DNA of 64,000 bases from an uncultured Verrucomicrobiota bacterium (GTDB taxonomy: Bacteria > Verrucomicrobiota > Verrucomicrobiia > Opitutales > Seribacteraceae): contig CACMQL010000001.1 of NCBI GenBank assembly GCA_902615835.1, forward strand, positions 50,708 to 114,707. Direction: 5' to 3'. Below, piece after piece: positions 1 to 9,999 of this stretch (position 1 is its first letter; each line of letters starts with the position of its first letter). The notes beneath the pieces were generated by a model, which was not told the DNA's origin, ran no database searches, and worked only from the letters and a program-made list of their open reading frames with translations. The position numbers were made by a program, and so were the translations under genes.

Positions 1-592
1 CGCCCGATATGAGGTTTACCCCACCCATTATATCACCCGTAATTTCATTACGAACAGCCATCATTTGAAACATGGTGCCCCGGATACCCGCTGTTCCAAG
101 AGGGCTGGTTAAATTCATGGTTGATCCCTTTTTCAGCTTAGGAACTTTCACAACCAGCTCACCAAAGTCGAGATGAGCAAGAAGTTTTGACTGACTTGGT
201 TCTTCTTCAAGCTTTGAAGGATCAGGTAGGTTTTCTGACGAAACGATTTGTTGTGAATACTCGCGGATAAAAAACCTGCTGCCTGGCTTGATCGTTATGA
301 GGGTGCCGTTGGAAAAAAGTAATCCGAGCATTCCGTTTTTTCCGGTTTTGATAATCGACTTTGAATCAATTTTCTTACCAACTGAATTGGCTGTTAGGGT
401 GACCTCGAAGTCATCTTTAATGTTATAAACCGTTGCCTCTCCCTCCAGTGAAACAACTAGTGTGGTCGGTTTTACCTTAGAAGGTACCCCGAATGTATGA
501 TTTGACCCATGAATGGAAAAACAAACAAAAATAATAATATTCACCAAAGATGCACTGATTAGAGATCTAATCTTTGCAATAAAAGTGAACAT
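1..592 (-). CDS. FecR-domain secreted protein (partial, C-terminus off the window)
   Basis: This minus-strand reading frame starts at the ATG complementary to 590-592 and runs off position 1 without a stop, giving 197 codons. The N-terminus has a hydrophobic stretch (residues about 14-28, INIIIFVCFSIHG-like) that looks like a signal peptide. The mature part has the FecR-type beta-rich pattern: a region around GEATVY, then ITIKPGSRF, and the hallmark LTSPLGTAGIRGTMFQM at about residues 165-182. In Verrucomicrobiota and relatives such proteins are usually stand-alone envelope proteins of unknown role, not anti-sigma partners. No sigma or TonB gene lies beside it. The identification rests on the FecR motif; the function is unknown. 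Confidence 0.6.
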   Translation of the reverse strand, partial: MFTFIAKIRSLISASLVNIIIFVCFSIHGSNHTFGVPSKVKPTTLVVSLEGEATVYNIKDDFEVTLTANSVGKKIDSKSIIKTGKNGMLGLLFSNGTLITIKPGSRFFIREYSQQIVSSENLPDPSKLEEEPSQSKLLAHLDFGELVVKVPKLKKGSTMNLTSPLGTAGIRGTMFQMMAVRNEITGDIMGGVNLISG

Positions 593-641
593 ATTAAAAC
601 TATGATCTAAAAAATCTTTTAAAGCAAGAGATAATCAAAGC

Positions 642-1031
642 TTACAGCACGCCTATTTCTTTCTTATATTGTACTGATGTGAGTAAAGATGAAAACTCAT
701 CACTGGAGTTCGGTTTTATCTTGATTATCCAACCATTTTCATAAGGACTTTCATTTAATATTTCTGGCGAATCATTTAACTGATCATTAATTTCATAAAC
801 TTCGCCCCCTACAGGCATATAAAGATCTGATGCAGCTTTAACTGATTCAACAACTCCGAAAACTTCGCCGCGGGAAAAACAGGCACCAACCTCGGGCAAT
901 TCCACAAAAGTCACATCTCCTAGGCTATCTTGTGCGTGATCAGAAATTCCGATAACACAAGAATCATCACTTTCGGATACAAGCCATTCGTGATCTTTGG
1001 TAAACAACAAATTTTCGGGTACATTGCTCAT
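642..1031 (-). CDS. gcvH: Glycine cleavage system H protein
   Basis: This encodes the lipoyl-carrying H protein, which shuttles the aminomethyl group of glycine between the P, T and L proteins in the cytoplasm. At 129 aa it has normal length for the family. The lipoylation motif VFGVVESVKAASDLY places the modified lysine at residue 65, and the family pattern of hydrophobic beta strands surrounds it (VGEVYEIN-like region, then NGWIIKIKP). It starts at the ATG at 1031; no strong ribosome binding site is visible. gcvP and gcvT are not adjacent, so the cleavage system is scattered. glgC lies just upstream on the same strand with a 24-base gap, so the two could be cotranscribed although their functions are unrelated. 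Confidence 0.95.
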   Translation of the reverse strand: MSNVPENLLFTKDHEWLVSESDDSCVIGISDHAQDSLGDVTFVELPEVGACFSRGEVFGVVESVKAASDLYMPVGGEVYEINDQLNDSPEILNESPYENGWIIKIKPNSSDEFSSLLTSVQYKKEIGVL

Positions 1032-1055
1032 GTAAGGACACTGCCAAGAAAAGTG

Positions 1056-2336
1056 CTATTTTGCAACAGACATTTGTAAAAGACCAATCCTAGTCCCGTC
1101 CGGTACAATCGCATTTTTAACTACGATGATAACACCATCGCGAACATAAATATTTTCGCCGGCATCCGACCAACCATCCTCAACCCCATTTGGAGATAAC
1201 TGAACATTTTTTCCGATACACGCATTTTTATCAATAATTGCATTTTCGATCTTCGAATTGGTACCGACACCGACATGCATTTTCTGAGAATTCACAAGTT
1301 CATAATTATCAGCTCCCATCATCACAACATTTTCAAACCTGCATGAATCTGCAATAATTGAACGAACGCCAAGAACGCATCTTTTAAAATCAGAACTACC
1401 TATGACACAACCACTTGCAAAATTAGTTTCAAAAAGATTGGATTCTTTGAATTTAGACATTGGAAGAAGGTCGGGGTAATTATAAAAAGGATGATTTTGC
1501 TCATAAAAGTTGAATTCCGGATGCTCTGAACAAAGCTGTAAATTCGCTTCAAAAAAAGATCTTACCGTACCAATATCTTCCCAATAATCATCATAAATGT
1601 GACACTTCAGGTTCCTTTTACCAACAAGTGAAGGAATGATCTCTTTACCAAAATCTTTTGCATCACCTTCAAGTGCTTCAAACATGGCGGATGCGTTAAA
1701 AACATATATTCCCATGGAAGCCAAGCACCGGTCTGGGTTGCTATCATCTCCTTTTAATTCAGGGGGGACTAGGCGACTGATCACCCCAGGATCGGTCGGT
1801 TTCTCTATAAAATCAATTATGCTAGCATCATCACCAACCCGTAAAAGACCCAGACCGGAAGCTTCATTAGTAGCAATTGGTTTTGCCGCAACCGTTACTT
1901 CCGCACTTCTTTCGACATGCTCAGCCACCATTTTCGAAAAATTCATTCGATAGAGTTGATCCCCGGAGAGAATAACAAAAATGTCTTCATCATTCGCACC
2001 GAAATGAATCAGGTTTCTTCTAACTGCGTCCGCTGTGCCTTGATACCAATCATCGCCAAACTCTGTTTGTTCTGCGGACAAAATTTCTACAAAACCTTGG
2101 CCAAAACGGTCAAACCTGTAAGCATCTTGGACATGACGGTGTAAAGAAGCCGTGTTAAACTGGCTCAGCAAGTATATTCGATTGTAACCTGAATTTATAC
2201 AGTTGCTTATTGGAATATCAACCAGTCTATATTTACCCGCAAGCGGAACAGCAGGTTTACAACGGAGTTTTGTTAAAGGATAGAGCCGTGTCCCCCTACC
2301 TCCTCCCATGATAACACAATGAATTTTTCTGCTCAT
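1056..2336 (-). CDS. glgC: Glucose-1-phosphate adenylyltransferase (ADP-glucose pyrophosphorylase)
   Basis: It makes ADP-glucose from glucose-1-phosphate and ATP, the committed step of bacterial glycogen synthesis. At 426 aa it has the normal length. The N-terminal nucleotidyltransferase signature is clear (MGGGRGTRLYPLT, then CKPAVPLAGKYRLVDIPISN). The DDWYQGTADAVR and LSGDQLYRM motifs follow, and the C-terminal half has the hexapeptide left-handed beta-helix repeats (for example IENAIIDKNACIGKNV). The start ATG at 2336 is preceded by a good GAGGAG ribosome binding site (complement of about 2343-2348), one of the few strong ones in the window. It is divergent from trpE across a 160-base spacer. 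Other glg genes are not in view. Confidence 0.96.
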   Translation of the reverse strand: MSRKIHCVIMGGGRGTRLYPLTKLRCKPAVPLAGKYRLVDIPISNCINSGYNRIYLLSQFNTASLHRHVQDAYRFDRFGQGFVEILSAEQTEFGDDWYQGTADAVRRNLIHFGANDEDIFVILSGDQLYRMNFSKMVAEHVERSAEVTVAAKPIATNEASGLGLLRVGDDASIIDFIEKPTDPGVISRLVPPELKGDDSNPDRCLASMGIYVFNASAMFEALEGDAKDFGKEIIPSLVGKRNLKCHIYDDYWEDIGTVRSFFEANLQLCSEHPEFNFYEQNHPFYNYPDLLPMSKFKESNLFETNFASGCVIGSSDFKRCVLGVRSIIADSCRFENVVMMGADNYELVNSQKMHVGVGTNSKIENAIIDKNACIGKNVQLSPNGVEDGWSDAGENIYVRDGVIIVVKNAIVPDGTRIGLLQMSVAK

Positions 2337-2496
2337 AATTTACTCCTCGCTTCACATTTAGGGTTAGGTAGGATCAAGACTTTCCCATTTGCAAACTGAT
2401 TTCATCCACAGGCAATCCCAAAAACATAAGTATATTAAAATTTTGCTCATTGCAGCATACACCGGTACAACATTCAATCCGCTTAAAGGGTAGTCC

Positions 2497-3990
2497 ATGA
2501 ATATTTCACCCAATCTCAGTCAGTTCAGGAAATTGTGTAAACTCCACGATTTAATTGCAGTTAGCACAGAATTAACCGCTGATACAGAGACTCCTCTCTC
2601 CGCATACGCCAAGTTATCAAAATTTAAACCTGCTTTTCTTTTTGAATCGGTGGTTGGGGGTGAACAAGTGAGCAGATTTTCTTTCCTCGGATTCTCTGCC
2701 AGTAAAGAGATATCCTGCTTCAGTAAAACCACAGTAATCAAGACAGATGAACAAACTAAAAAAATAGCTACTCCGGTTGATCCGCTCTGCCTCATTGAGG
2801 AAGAGATCGACGGAATACGTTACGCCGGCATTGATGGCTACCGATTTTCAGGCGGTGCAGTTGGTTTTGTGGGTTACGAGTATGCGAGCATTATTGAGTC
2901 TTCGATCCCCTTGCCCGAAGTTGATCAATTAGAATTACCTACCCTCTTTTTCATGATCACGGAAATTGTGCTTGTTTTTGATCATGCTAGGCAAACATTA
3001 CGGGTATGTTCCAATGCCAAGGTATCAGCCAACCCTGAGAAAAGTTACAAAAGGTCAATTGAAAAGATTGAAGAAGCCATAGATCTCTTATCAAAACCTC
3101 TAATGCTAACCCCTGCTCCGCTGGGTAACTTGGACCAATCAGCAATTAAAGCACCCGAAGGAAATTTCTCGAAAAGTGAATTTGAAACACTGGTCAAAAA
3201 AACCAAAAATTTAATCAGGAAGGGTGATATCATCCAAGCAGTGTTGTCTCAAAGGTTTTCAATTCCCTACGCCGGATCTCCAGTGAATCTTTACCGGGCT
3301 ATTCGGGCAATCAATCCATCTCCTTATATGTTTATTCTGGAGAATACTGATTATTCAATTGTAGGAGCTTCTCCTGAGGTGCATGTCCGTTTGAATAATG
3401 AAAATGTTCTGATTCGGCCCATCGCAGGCACTCGTCCGAGGGGTAGAACCGAAAGGGCAGATCAGGAATTAGAGAAAGACCTTCTCCAAGATGAGAAAGA
3501 AAGGGCAGAACACCTGATGTTGGTGGATTTAGCTAGAAACGATATTGGCCGAGTTTGTCAATATGGTTCCGTACAGGCAGTTGACTTCATGAGTATCGAG
3601 AAGTATTCACATGTGATGCATATTGTTTCCCAAGTGGTTGGAAAATTATCGAAGGATAAAAATGCCTTTGACCTGATGAGAGCAACCTTTCCAGCAGGCA
3701 CGGTGAGCGGGGCGCCAAAGATACGGGCAATGCAAATTATTTCAGAATTCGAAAAAACCCGTAGGAGTGCATACGCTGGGGCTCTTGGCTACTTTGGTTT
3801 TGAAGGTAATCACGACTCCTGCATTGCAATTCGCACAGCAATCCTAAAGGACAATCACATACATCTCCAAGCGGGTGCAGGAGTTGTTGCAGATTCTTTG
3901 CCCGAAATGGAATTTCTGGAAACGATCAACAAAGCAAAAGGCATGTTGTGTGCCGCTAAATTGGCTAAACTAATGCCGACAGATACCTGA
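2497..3990 (+). CDS. trpE: Anthranilate synthase component I
   Basis: It converts chorismate to anthranilate, the first step of tryptophan synthesis, with ammonia supplied by a TrpG glutaminase not seen here. The protein is 497 aa, normal for TrpE. The N-terminal domain carries the [19 protein letters not shown] segment where tryptophan feedback binding resides in the family. The C-terminal chorismate-binding domain shows [43 protein letters not shown] and [17 protein letters not shown]. No leader peptide or attenuator is evident in the 160-base upstream spacer. The sigma factor gene follows after 10 bases and is probably cotranscribed. Confidence 0.95.
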   Translation: MNISPNLSQFRKLCKLHDLIAVSTELTADTETPLSAYAKLSKFKPAFLFESVVGGEQVSRFSFLGFSASKEISCFSKTTVIKTDEQTKKIATPVDPLCLIEEEIDGIRYAGIDGYRFSGGAVGFVGYEYASIIESSIPLPEVDQLELPTLFFMITEIVLVFDHARQTLRVCSNAKVSANPEKSYKRSIEKIEEAIDLLSKPLMLTPAPLGNLDQSAIKAPEGNFSKSEFETLVKKTKNLIRKGDIIQAVLSQRFSIPYAGSPVNLYRAIRAINPSPYMFILENTDYSIVGASPEVHVRLNNENVLIRPIAGTRPRGRTERADQELEKDLLQDEKERAEHLMLVDLARNDIGRVCQYGSVQAVDFMSIEKYSHVMHIVSQVVGKLSKDKNAFDLMRATFPAGTVSGAPKIRAMQIISEFEKTRRSAYAGALGYFGFEGNHDSCIAIRTAILKDNHIHLQAGAGVVADSLPEMEFLETINKAKGMLCAAKLAKLMPTDT

Positions 3991-4000
3991 ATTTTACATT

Positions 4001-4906
4001 GTGGAAAATAGCGAACAATCATCTTTAGATATTTATTTGAAGCAAATCTCGGTCATACCCTTGATTACAATAGAGGAAGAGATCGAATTGGCTAAGAAAA
4101 TTGGTAGTGGAGACGAGAAAGCTCGTGAAAAAATGATCACAGCCAATCTTCGTCTGGTTGTTAAAATTGCCCAAGATTACTCGAATATCGGACTATCTTT
4201 ACTCGATCTTATCAACGAAGGGAACATGGGTTTGATGAAAGCGGTTGAAAGATTTGACCCCTCCAAGGGGGGGAAGCTAAGTACTTATGCCTCGTGGTGG
4301 ATCAAACAATCCATCAAGAGAGCCTTGGCAAACCAAAGCAAAACCATCCGTCTGCCTGTCCACATGGTTGATCGAGTCACTCAAATTCGCCGTACTACTC
4401 AGCAACTGAGCGAAAATCTTGGCCGTGACCCCACCGATGACGAATTAGCCGAGGAGATGAAAATCCCGGTTGCTCGAATTACTCACTTGAAGTCAGTAAG
4501 TAAAAAGCCTGCTTCCTTAGATTCACCGATTAATGATGAAGATGGTTCGAGTCTTGGTGATGTAGTACCAGATGCGAAATCCACTTCTCCCCTTGAAAAT
4601 CTTCAATCGAAATCAATAGTGGGTGATGTAGAAAGGGTCCTTGCGTCTCTAGAACCAAGAGAGGCAGACATTATCAGGCTTCGTTTTGGTCTTGAAGGAA
4701 GAGATCCCAAAACCCTTGAAGAAGTGGGAGAGCAAATTGGAATAACCAGGGAAAGAGTTCGGCAACTCCAGGAACAAGCGATTCGTCAGTTACGTAAAAA
4801 CATGACCAAGTTTGAAAAACAAAGAACTTGGGAAGAAATTCAGGAAGAAAAACGCATAGAAGAAAGGACCAAGATGTTGCAAGACCTTCTTCACAAATCT
4901 GCTTAG
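4001..4906 (+). CDS. RpoD/SigA-family RNA polymerase sigma factor (short, group 2-like)
   Basis: This is a 301-aa sigma-70 protein that starts with GTG. It has region 1.2 ([20 protein letters not shown]), region 2 ([53 protein letters not shown]), region 3 ([17 protein letters not shown]) and region 4 with its helix-turn-helix ([28 protein letters not shown]). Region 1.1 and the long non-conserved region of the primary sigma are missing. It may therefore be an alternative group 2 factor, although some phyla have primary sigmas this short. A charged tail of about 35 residues ([19 protein letters not shown]) follows region 4. Which promoters it serves cannot be told from this window. Confidence 0.88.
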   Translation: MENSEQSSLDIYLKQISVIPLITIEEEIELAKKIGSGDEKAREKMITANLRLVVKIAQDYSNIGLSLLDLINEGNMGLMKAVERFDPSKGGKLSTYASWWIKQSIKRALANQSKTIRLPVHMVDRVTQIRRTTQQLSENLGRDPTDDELAEEMKIPVARITHLKSVSKKPASLDSPINDEDGSSLGDVVPDAKSTSPLENLQSKSIVGDVERVLASLEPREADIIRLRFGLEGRDPKTLEEVGEQIGITRERVRQLQEQAIRQLRKNMTKFEKQRTWEEIQEEKRIEERTKMLQDLLHKSA

Positions 4907-4974
4907 AGAAATTTCTATAATCAGTTATTCAACCGCCCAAATTCAAAGCGGATGAGATTTAAATTTAATAATAA

Positions 4975-6642
4975 TTAGCTTTCTTCCTGTGCAGTAGCTT
5001 CGTCGAAAATATCACCAAGAGAGGTAGTTAGGTCTTCTCCAACTTCATCATAGGCGGCTACTTCCTTTGCCAATGCATCTTCATCATAGTCTGCAGCTTT
5101 AATACTAAGACCAATCCTTCGTTCGTCCTTGTCAATTTTGATAACTCGGGCCGAAACTTCTTCGCCTTCCTTCAGATGATCTTTGACTTTCTCTATTCGC
5201 TCTTCACTGATTTGACTTATGTGGACCAGACCGTCAATTTCATGATCAAGCTCGATAAAGGCACCATAACCCGCGACTCTCGCGACTTTACCTTTGATAA
5301 TATCCCCAAGTTTGTAGAGACGATCAATATCATCCCAAGGATCTTGGGTAAGCTGTTTCATACCAAGCGAAATTCTTTGATTATCTACATCAACCTCCAC
5401 TACGATGGCGTCCACCTCATCGCCTTTCTTCACCATCTCACTGGGATGGTTAATTTTCCGGGTCCAACTCATATCAGATACATGGACCATGCCATCGATT
5501 CCTTCCTCAAGCTCGACGAAGGCACCATAAGAGGTTAAGTTTCTGATCTTACCCCTTACACGGGCACCTGGTGGGTAGTTATGAGTAGCCATATCCCATG
5601 GGTTGACTTCAAGCTGACGAAGACCGAGTGAAATTTTTTGGTCATCTTTTTGGATTCCAAGAACCACCGCATCCACTTCGTCCCCTACATTAAGAACTTC
5701 ACCCGGTTTAGTAATTCTTTTCGTCCAGGACATTTCAGTCACATGGACAAGACCTTCAACTCCTTCTTCCAGTTCAACGAAAGCTCCATAAGGAACTAGA
5801 TTAACCACTTTACCACGGACTTTTGCATTAATTGGAAATTTGCTTTCTATTTCATCCCATGGGTTGCTAGAAAGTTGCTTAAGACCCAAAGATACGCGCT
5901 CACGTTTCTCATCGATGTCAATAATGCAGACGGTGATTTCCTCCCCTGTCTTTACCATTTCACTGGGATGAGAAACTCTCCCCCAACTCATGTCAGTTAT
6001 GTGCAGGAGTCCGTCCAATCCATCCAAGTCAATAAATGCACCGTAATCAGTGATATTCTTTACCATTCCACGGCGGGTTTCACCAGGAATAATTTTGGAA
6101 AGAATTTCGCGCTTCTTATCCTGTCTTCTCTCTTCAATCAATTCACGGCGAGAAACAACAATGTTTTTACGTTCACGATTGATTTTGACTACTTTAAAGT
6201 CAAAGGTTTGACCCACAAATTGATCCAAATTTTTGGGTGCCTGAATATCGACCTGAGACGAAGGTAAAAAAGCGTCAACGCCAATGTTAACGACCAAACC
6301 TCCCTTTACTTTAGATCGCACTCGGCCAGTAATAACAGAGCCCTCTTCACAAGTATTGACAATTTTCTCCCAATTTTTTTTCTGTTCTGCTTTGTCAAAG
6401 GAAAGTTGTGGATTACCAAAACGGTCTTCTAGTCTTTCCAAAAAGACCTCAATGTCAGAACCGATTTCCAGTTCGCTCAAATCCAGAAATTCGTGAGCTG
6501 GGATTGTGCCCTCAGCTTTGCCACCAAAATCGATAACAACCTCGGTAGGGCGTATTTCCATTATGGTTCCTTCAATGACGGAACCTTCTTTAAGTAATTC
6601 AATTTTGCTCTCTGCGAGCAAGTCTTCCATAACTGCACTCAT
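4975..6642 (-). CDS. rpsA: 30S ribosomal protein S1
   Basis: S1 binds mRNA on the 30S subunit and helps start translation on messages with weak Shine-Dalgarno sequences, which fits this genome. From the ATG at 6642 (MSAVMEDLLAES) it is 555 aa. About six S1 (OB-fold) repeats are visible. Examples are GSVIEGTIMEIRPTEVVIDFGGKAEG, GMVKNITDYGAFIDL, GKVVNLVPYGAFVELEEGVEG, GKIRNLTSYGAFVELEEGIDG and GKVARVAGYGAFIELDHEIDG. The tail is acidic. An upstream start at 6702 would add 20 residues unlike any S1, so I reject it. No Shine-Dalgarno is seen before 6642, as is common for S1. Confidence 0.95.
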   Translation of the reverse strand: MSAVMEDLLAESKIELLKEGSVIEGTIMEIRPTEVVIDFGGKAEGTIPAHEFLDLSELEIGSDIEVFLERLEDRFGNPQLSFDKAEQKKNWEKIVNTCEEGSVITGRVRSKVKGGLVVNIGVDAFLPSSQVDIQAPKNLDQFVGQTFDFKVVKINRERKNIVVSRRELIEERRQDKKREILSKIIPGETRRGMVKNITDYGAFIDLDGLDGLLHITDMSWGRVSHPSEMVKTGEEITVCIIDIDEKRERVSLGLKQLSSNPWDEIESKFPINAKVRGKVVNLVPYGAFVELEEGVEGLVHVTEMSWTKRITKPGEVLNVGDEVDAVVLGIQKDDQKISLGLRQLEVNPWDMATHNYPPGARVRGKIRNLTSYGAFVELEEGIDGMVHVSDMSWTRKINHPSEMVKKGDEVDAIVVEVDVDNQRISLGMKQLTQDPWDDIDRLYKLGDIIKGKVARVAGYGAFIELDHEIDGLVHISQISEERIEKVKDHLKEGEEVSARVIKIDKDERRIGLSIKAADYDEDALAKEVAAYDEVGEDLTTSLGDIFDEATAQEES

Positions 6643-6793
6643 GATGATGTAGTTTGTGTGAGCCACAAGGATCAGTTGTGAAAAACGCCGATTAGCGAAC
6701 AAACAAAATCCTGTGGGTTAAGGGTTAGTAATAAGAGATTCTTCCTACTAAATCAACTTGGCTACATTTCAGCAAGCATAATCCAACCCGTGT

Positions 6794-7669
6794 TTAGGCT
6801 ACTATTTTGTTGAGCGGGTATTCAACAATTCCCTCAGCACCTAGTCTTTTGAGTGCAGGAATAATCTCTCTGGCTACTTTCTTTTCAATAACAGTTTCCA
6901 CCGCAATCCATTTCTCATCTGCAAGCGAAGAGATGGTTGGATTACGAAGAGCAGGTAAATTAAGGAGGACATCTGACAATTTACTCCTCTCTAAATTTAA
7001 CTTAAGTCCCACTTTTGTATCAGCTTGCAAGGCAGCATTCAACATCATTGCAATATTTTCAATCTTTGCCCTCTTGGCTTCATCTGCCCAAGAGTTCTTA
7101 TTCGCAATCAAAACGGTACTTGTCTCCATTAATACATCAACAATACGAAGATTGTTCGCTCGAAGGGAACTGCCAGTCTCGGTTAAATCAACAATTGCGT
7201 CCACCAGTTCTGGAACCTTTACTTCAGTGGCCCCCCATGAAAATTCCACATCAGCTGAAACCCCATTTTTCGTTAGAAAATTTCTGGTCACTTCAACCAG
7301 TTCAGTCGCAATTGTTTTACCTTCCAAATCTTTTACAGTTTCTATCGATGAATTTTCAGGCACCGCTAAGACCCACTTGGAAATTCGGTTGGAAGCTCGG
7401 CTGTAAATTAGATCTGCAACTACCTTAACATCCGAATCGTTTTCTTTGACCCAATCGTGCCCGGTTAAACCACAATCAAAGAAACCATCTTCGACATATC
7501 GACTCATTTCTTGTGCACGGACAAACCTTCCGTCCAAGTCTGGGTCATCCCAATTTGGTGTGTAAGATCGTGAACCTTTGGTAATATTAAAGCCTGCTCT
7601 GGCGAACAATTTAAGAGTGGCTTCCTCAAGACTGCCCTTTGGTAACCCAAAACTTAGTAAATTAGACAT
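6794..7669 (-). CDS. hisG: ATP phosphoribosyltransferase (long form with regulatory domain)
   Basis: It joins ATP and PRPP in the first step of histidine biosynthesis. At 291 aa it is the long HisG form, which does not need HisZ. The catalytic domains show FGLPKGSLEEATLKLF, VEDGFFDCGLTGHDWV and DAIVDLTETGSSLRANNLRI, which carries the PRPP-binding segment. The C-terminal roughly 75 residues (AREIIPALKRLGAEGIVEYPLNKIV) match the histidine-binding regulatory domain. It stands apart from other his genes; the hisH/hisF-like genes at 30,298-31,673 belong to sugar modification, not to this pathway. Confidence 0.94.
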   Translation of the reverse strand: MSNLLSFGLPKGSLEEATLKLFARAGFNITKGSRSYTPNWDDPDLDGRFVRAQEMSRYVEDGFFDCGLTGHDWVKENDSDVKVVADLIYSRASNRISKWVLAVPENSSIETVKDLEGKTIATELVEVTRNFLTKNGVSADVEFSWGATEVKVPELVDAIVDLTETGSSLRANNLRIVDVLMETSTVLIANKNSWADEAKRAKIENIAMMLNAALQADTKVGLKLNLERSKLSDVLLNLPALRNPTISSLADEKWIAVETVIEKKVAREIIPALKRLGAEGIVEYPLNKIVA

Positions 7670-7734
7670 CCTCTTATTTCATACCAAAACCATTCAACTT
7701 CGGAAAGCGTGTTTTATGAAAATCTTAACTAGTC

Positions 7735-8613
7735 TTAGGAGTATCGGACTTTCACTTCACTTATGGATTTCTTCATTTCCATAATTTCAAGAATTTCACA
7801 AATTTTTTCAATATCCGGATTACATGGACTAATACCGCCAGTATGTTTTGTAGAGTCAAGTCGGATAATTTCACGATTCCTAAGAAGCAATTCCCTCTTT
7901 TCATAAATCATACTGCAAAATCTTTTGGGAGTTATTCTGCCCGCATTTGCAATCACTGCATCTAAATCTCCCCATTCCTGTAACCATTTTACCGCAGTTT
8001 TCGGTCCGACGCCAGCAAGACCTGGTATGTTATCTGCCTGATCACCAATGATAGATAAATAATCGAGAATCTGATTTGGTTTTACACCAAACTTTTCCAT
8101 GACACCCGTTTCATCAAGTAACCGCCATCCAACCCTAGGGTTGGCAGTTGGTGGAGGAAGAAGCTGTGAAACACCGGGTTCAATCAATTGAGCCAAATCC
8201 TTATCTGCACTCACTATAACCAGCTCATTTTCTACTAGCTCATTTTCTCCTTTGAGTTCAAGGACCTTAGCTGCGATAAGGTCATCGGCCTCCCGACCTT
8301 CAGCTTCCCCGCTCCCATATCCAAGGGCTGTGGTAAGTTTCTTTACCCATTCCAATTGCTCCACAAAACCTTCAGGCGGACTTCCCCGGTTCGCTTTATA
8401 ATCAGGCAAAATTCCCTCCCTTTGCGGACATCCCCCCAGATCAAAGAAAACCCATACAAGATCGGGTTTAAACTCGTCAACCATTCGCCAAAAGGAGCGC
8501 AGCCAACCATGAATCATATTAGTCGGAAAACCATCAGAACGGTTGAGTTCGCGAATCCCATAAAAGGCACGAAAAGCGAGATTATGTCCGTCGCACAAAA
8601 AAATTTTACTCAT
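7735..8613 (-). CDS. Stand-alone 5'-3' exonuclease (Pol I N-terminal/FEN-like domain)
   Basis: This 292-aa protein resembles the 5'-nuclease domain of DNA polymerase I without a polymerase domain. It shows FLCDGHNLAFRAFYG at the N-terminus, WVFFDLGGCPQREGILPDYKANR, AEGREADDLIAAK with the metal-binding acidic residues, VSADKDLAQLI, and the helix-hairpin-helix GDQADNIPGLAGVGPKTAVKWLQEWG. The start is the ATG at 8613; one codon upstream there is only a TTG. Such proteins remove RNA primers or flaps. Genomes usually also have full-length polA, which is not in this window. It is unlikely to be a truncated polA because the last 40 residues form an ordinary tail with a clear stop. Confidence 0.85.
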   Translation of the reverse strand: MSKIFLCDGHNLAFRAFYGIRELNRSDGFPTNMIHGWLRSFWRMVDEFKPDLVWVFFDLGGCPQREGILPDYKANRGSPPEGFVEQLEWVKKLTTALGYGSGEAEGREADDLIAAKVLELKGENELVENELVIVSADKDLAQLIEPGVSQLLPPPTANPRVGWRLLDETGVMEKFGVKPNQILDYLSIIGDQADNIPGLAGVGPKTAVKWLQEWGDLDAVIANAGRITPKRFCSMIYEKRELLLRNREIIRLDSTKHTGGISPCNPDIEKICEILEIMEMKKSISEVKVRYS

Positions 8614-8668
8614 CAATCTGTATCCAGTATTGCAGAGGCTTTAAGCAAGCTAAAATCGCAACACAATT

Positions 8669-9970
8669 CTAAGTTTCTACATTTATAATCTGCCCCAAGC
8701 AATATTCAGGCCTCGCTTCGCCCACTCTCACCCGTACAAATTTATTCTCCAATCTCTCTTTCTCGATCGGTATCAAAACTTTCAAATAATTATCTGTATA
8801 TCCACTATAATATCCGTTCTTTGGATTTTCTAGTAAAACCCTGAGCTTCTTTCCTTGAAACTCTGCATGCCAGTCCAAACGCTTGGATGCGGATAACTGA
8901 CGGAGGTGGGAACTTCTGCTGCGTCTTTCCTGCATGGGAATATGATCCCCTGATCTTTCTGCCGCGGTTCCATCCCTCTCAGAATAAGTGAACACATGAC
9001 AGTAAGAAAAAGGGAATGTAAGAAAAGTTTCACAAGTTTTATTAAAATCTGACTCCGACTCCCCAGGGTACCCGGTCATCATATCAGTACCTATGCATAC
9101 TCCGGGAATCGTCTCGATCGCTTCAGTAAAAAATTCCTCCATTTGCTGAAGTGTGTATTTTCTTTTCATTAATCCAAGAATTTTATCACAACCAGATTGT
9201 ATCGGTACATGAAGATATGGCATCAACGGGTGTTGATCATCATTCATCATTCCAAATAACTCCGCAGGAATCGTGGTAGGCTCAATGCTGCTTATTCGTA
9301 AACGATCAAGCCCCGGCAATAATCCAAGTATTTCCACCAGACTGAGAAAATTTTTACCCTCAGATACATAGGTACCCAAGTTAACCCCGGTAAGCACAAT
9401 TTCACGAACGCCTTTTTCAATCATTTTTTCCACCTCAGCAAACAAGTCACTCCAATCCCGTGAACGGGCACGACCTCGTGCAAAAGGAATCACACAAAAA
9501 GAACACATAAAATCACAACCATCCTGTATTTTAAGGTTCGCCCGCTGTTCAAAATGCACTTCTCCAACCTGACCCATAGAAAAATCCTTACGATCAATTC
9601 TCTCCCTAATAACAACCGGGGCAGTGGGTTTTTCTTCCCCAACATAATCAAGGAAATTCATTTTGTCGTGATTTCCTATCACATAGTCCACCCCATCTAT
9701 CATCGCCACTTCATTGGCAGAGGTTTGAGAATAACAACCAACCACCACCGTGATGGCATGTGGATTTTTACGGCTGAATCGACGAATTGCATTTCGCGAC
9801 TTGGCATCCGCCTCGTTCGTAACAGTGCATGTATTGATCACTCCCAATTGGGCATTCTCCCCAAACGGAACGATTTCATATCCACAAGTACGGAGTTTTC
9901 CCTCAATCGATAGACCCTCATATTGGTTCAGTCTGCAACCTAGTGACTGAACACTTGCCTTGGGTTTCAT
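8669..9970 (-). CDS. mtaB: MtaB-type tRNA (N6-L-threonylcarbamoyladenosine(37)-C2)-methylthiotransferase
   Basis: This radical-SAM methylthiotransferase converts t6A37 to ms2t6A in tRNA. The order is MTTase N-terminal domain (SVQSLGCRLNQYE, VINTCTVTNEADAKSRNAIR, VVVGCYSQT), radical SAM core with the CxxxCxxC cluster ligands in IQDGCDFMCSFCVIPFARGR, and a C-terminal TRAM domain (KLRVLLENPKNGYYSGYTDN). I prefer the ATG at 9970 because AAGG lies about 7 bases upstream. An alternative ATG at 10003 overlaps the preceding gene's stop by ATGA and would add 11 residues. MiaB is less likely because the N-terminal pattern LGCRLNQYE is of the MtaB type. Confidence 0.88.
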   Translation of the reverse strand: MKPKASVQSLGCRLNQYEGLSIEGKLRTCGYEIVPFGENAQLGVINTCTVTNEADAKSRNAIRRFSRKNPHAITVVVGCYSQTSANEVAMIDGVDYVIGNHDKMNFLDYVGEEKPTAPVVIRERIDRKDFSMGQVGEVHFEQRANLKIQDGCDFMCSFCVIPFARGRARSRDWSDLFAEVEKMIEKGVREIVLTGVNLGTYVSEGKNFLSLVEILGLLPGLDRLRISSIEPTTIPAELFGMMNDDQHPLMPYLHVPIQSGCDKILGLMKRKYTLQQMEEFFTEAIETIPGVCIGTDMMTGYPGESESDFNKTCETFLTFPFSYCHVFTYSERDGTAAERSGDHIPMQERRSRSSHLRQLSASKRLDWHAEFQGKKLRVLLENPKNGYYSGYTDNYLKVLIPIEKERLENKFVRVRVGEARPEYCLGQIINVET

Positions 9971-9999
9971 ATCGCTACCTTGAAATTTTTGTTTATATT

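Noticed and set aside
4907..4974. Bidirectional terminator between the sigma factor and rpsA
   Set aside because: Only a 4-bp CCGC/GCGG stem and short AT palindromes are present, not enough to call.
5176..6496. Plus-strand reading frames inside rpsA
   Set aside because: They are antisense shadows of a strongly conserved ribosomal protein and show no recognisable domain.
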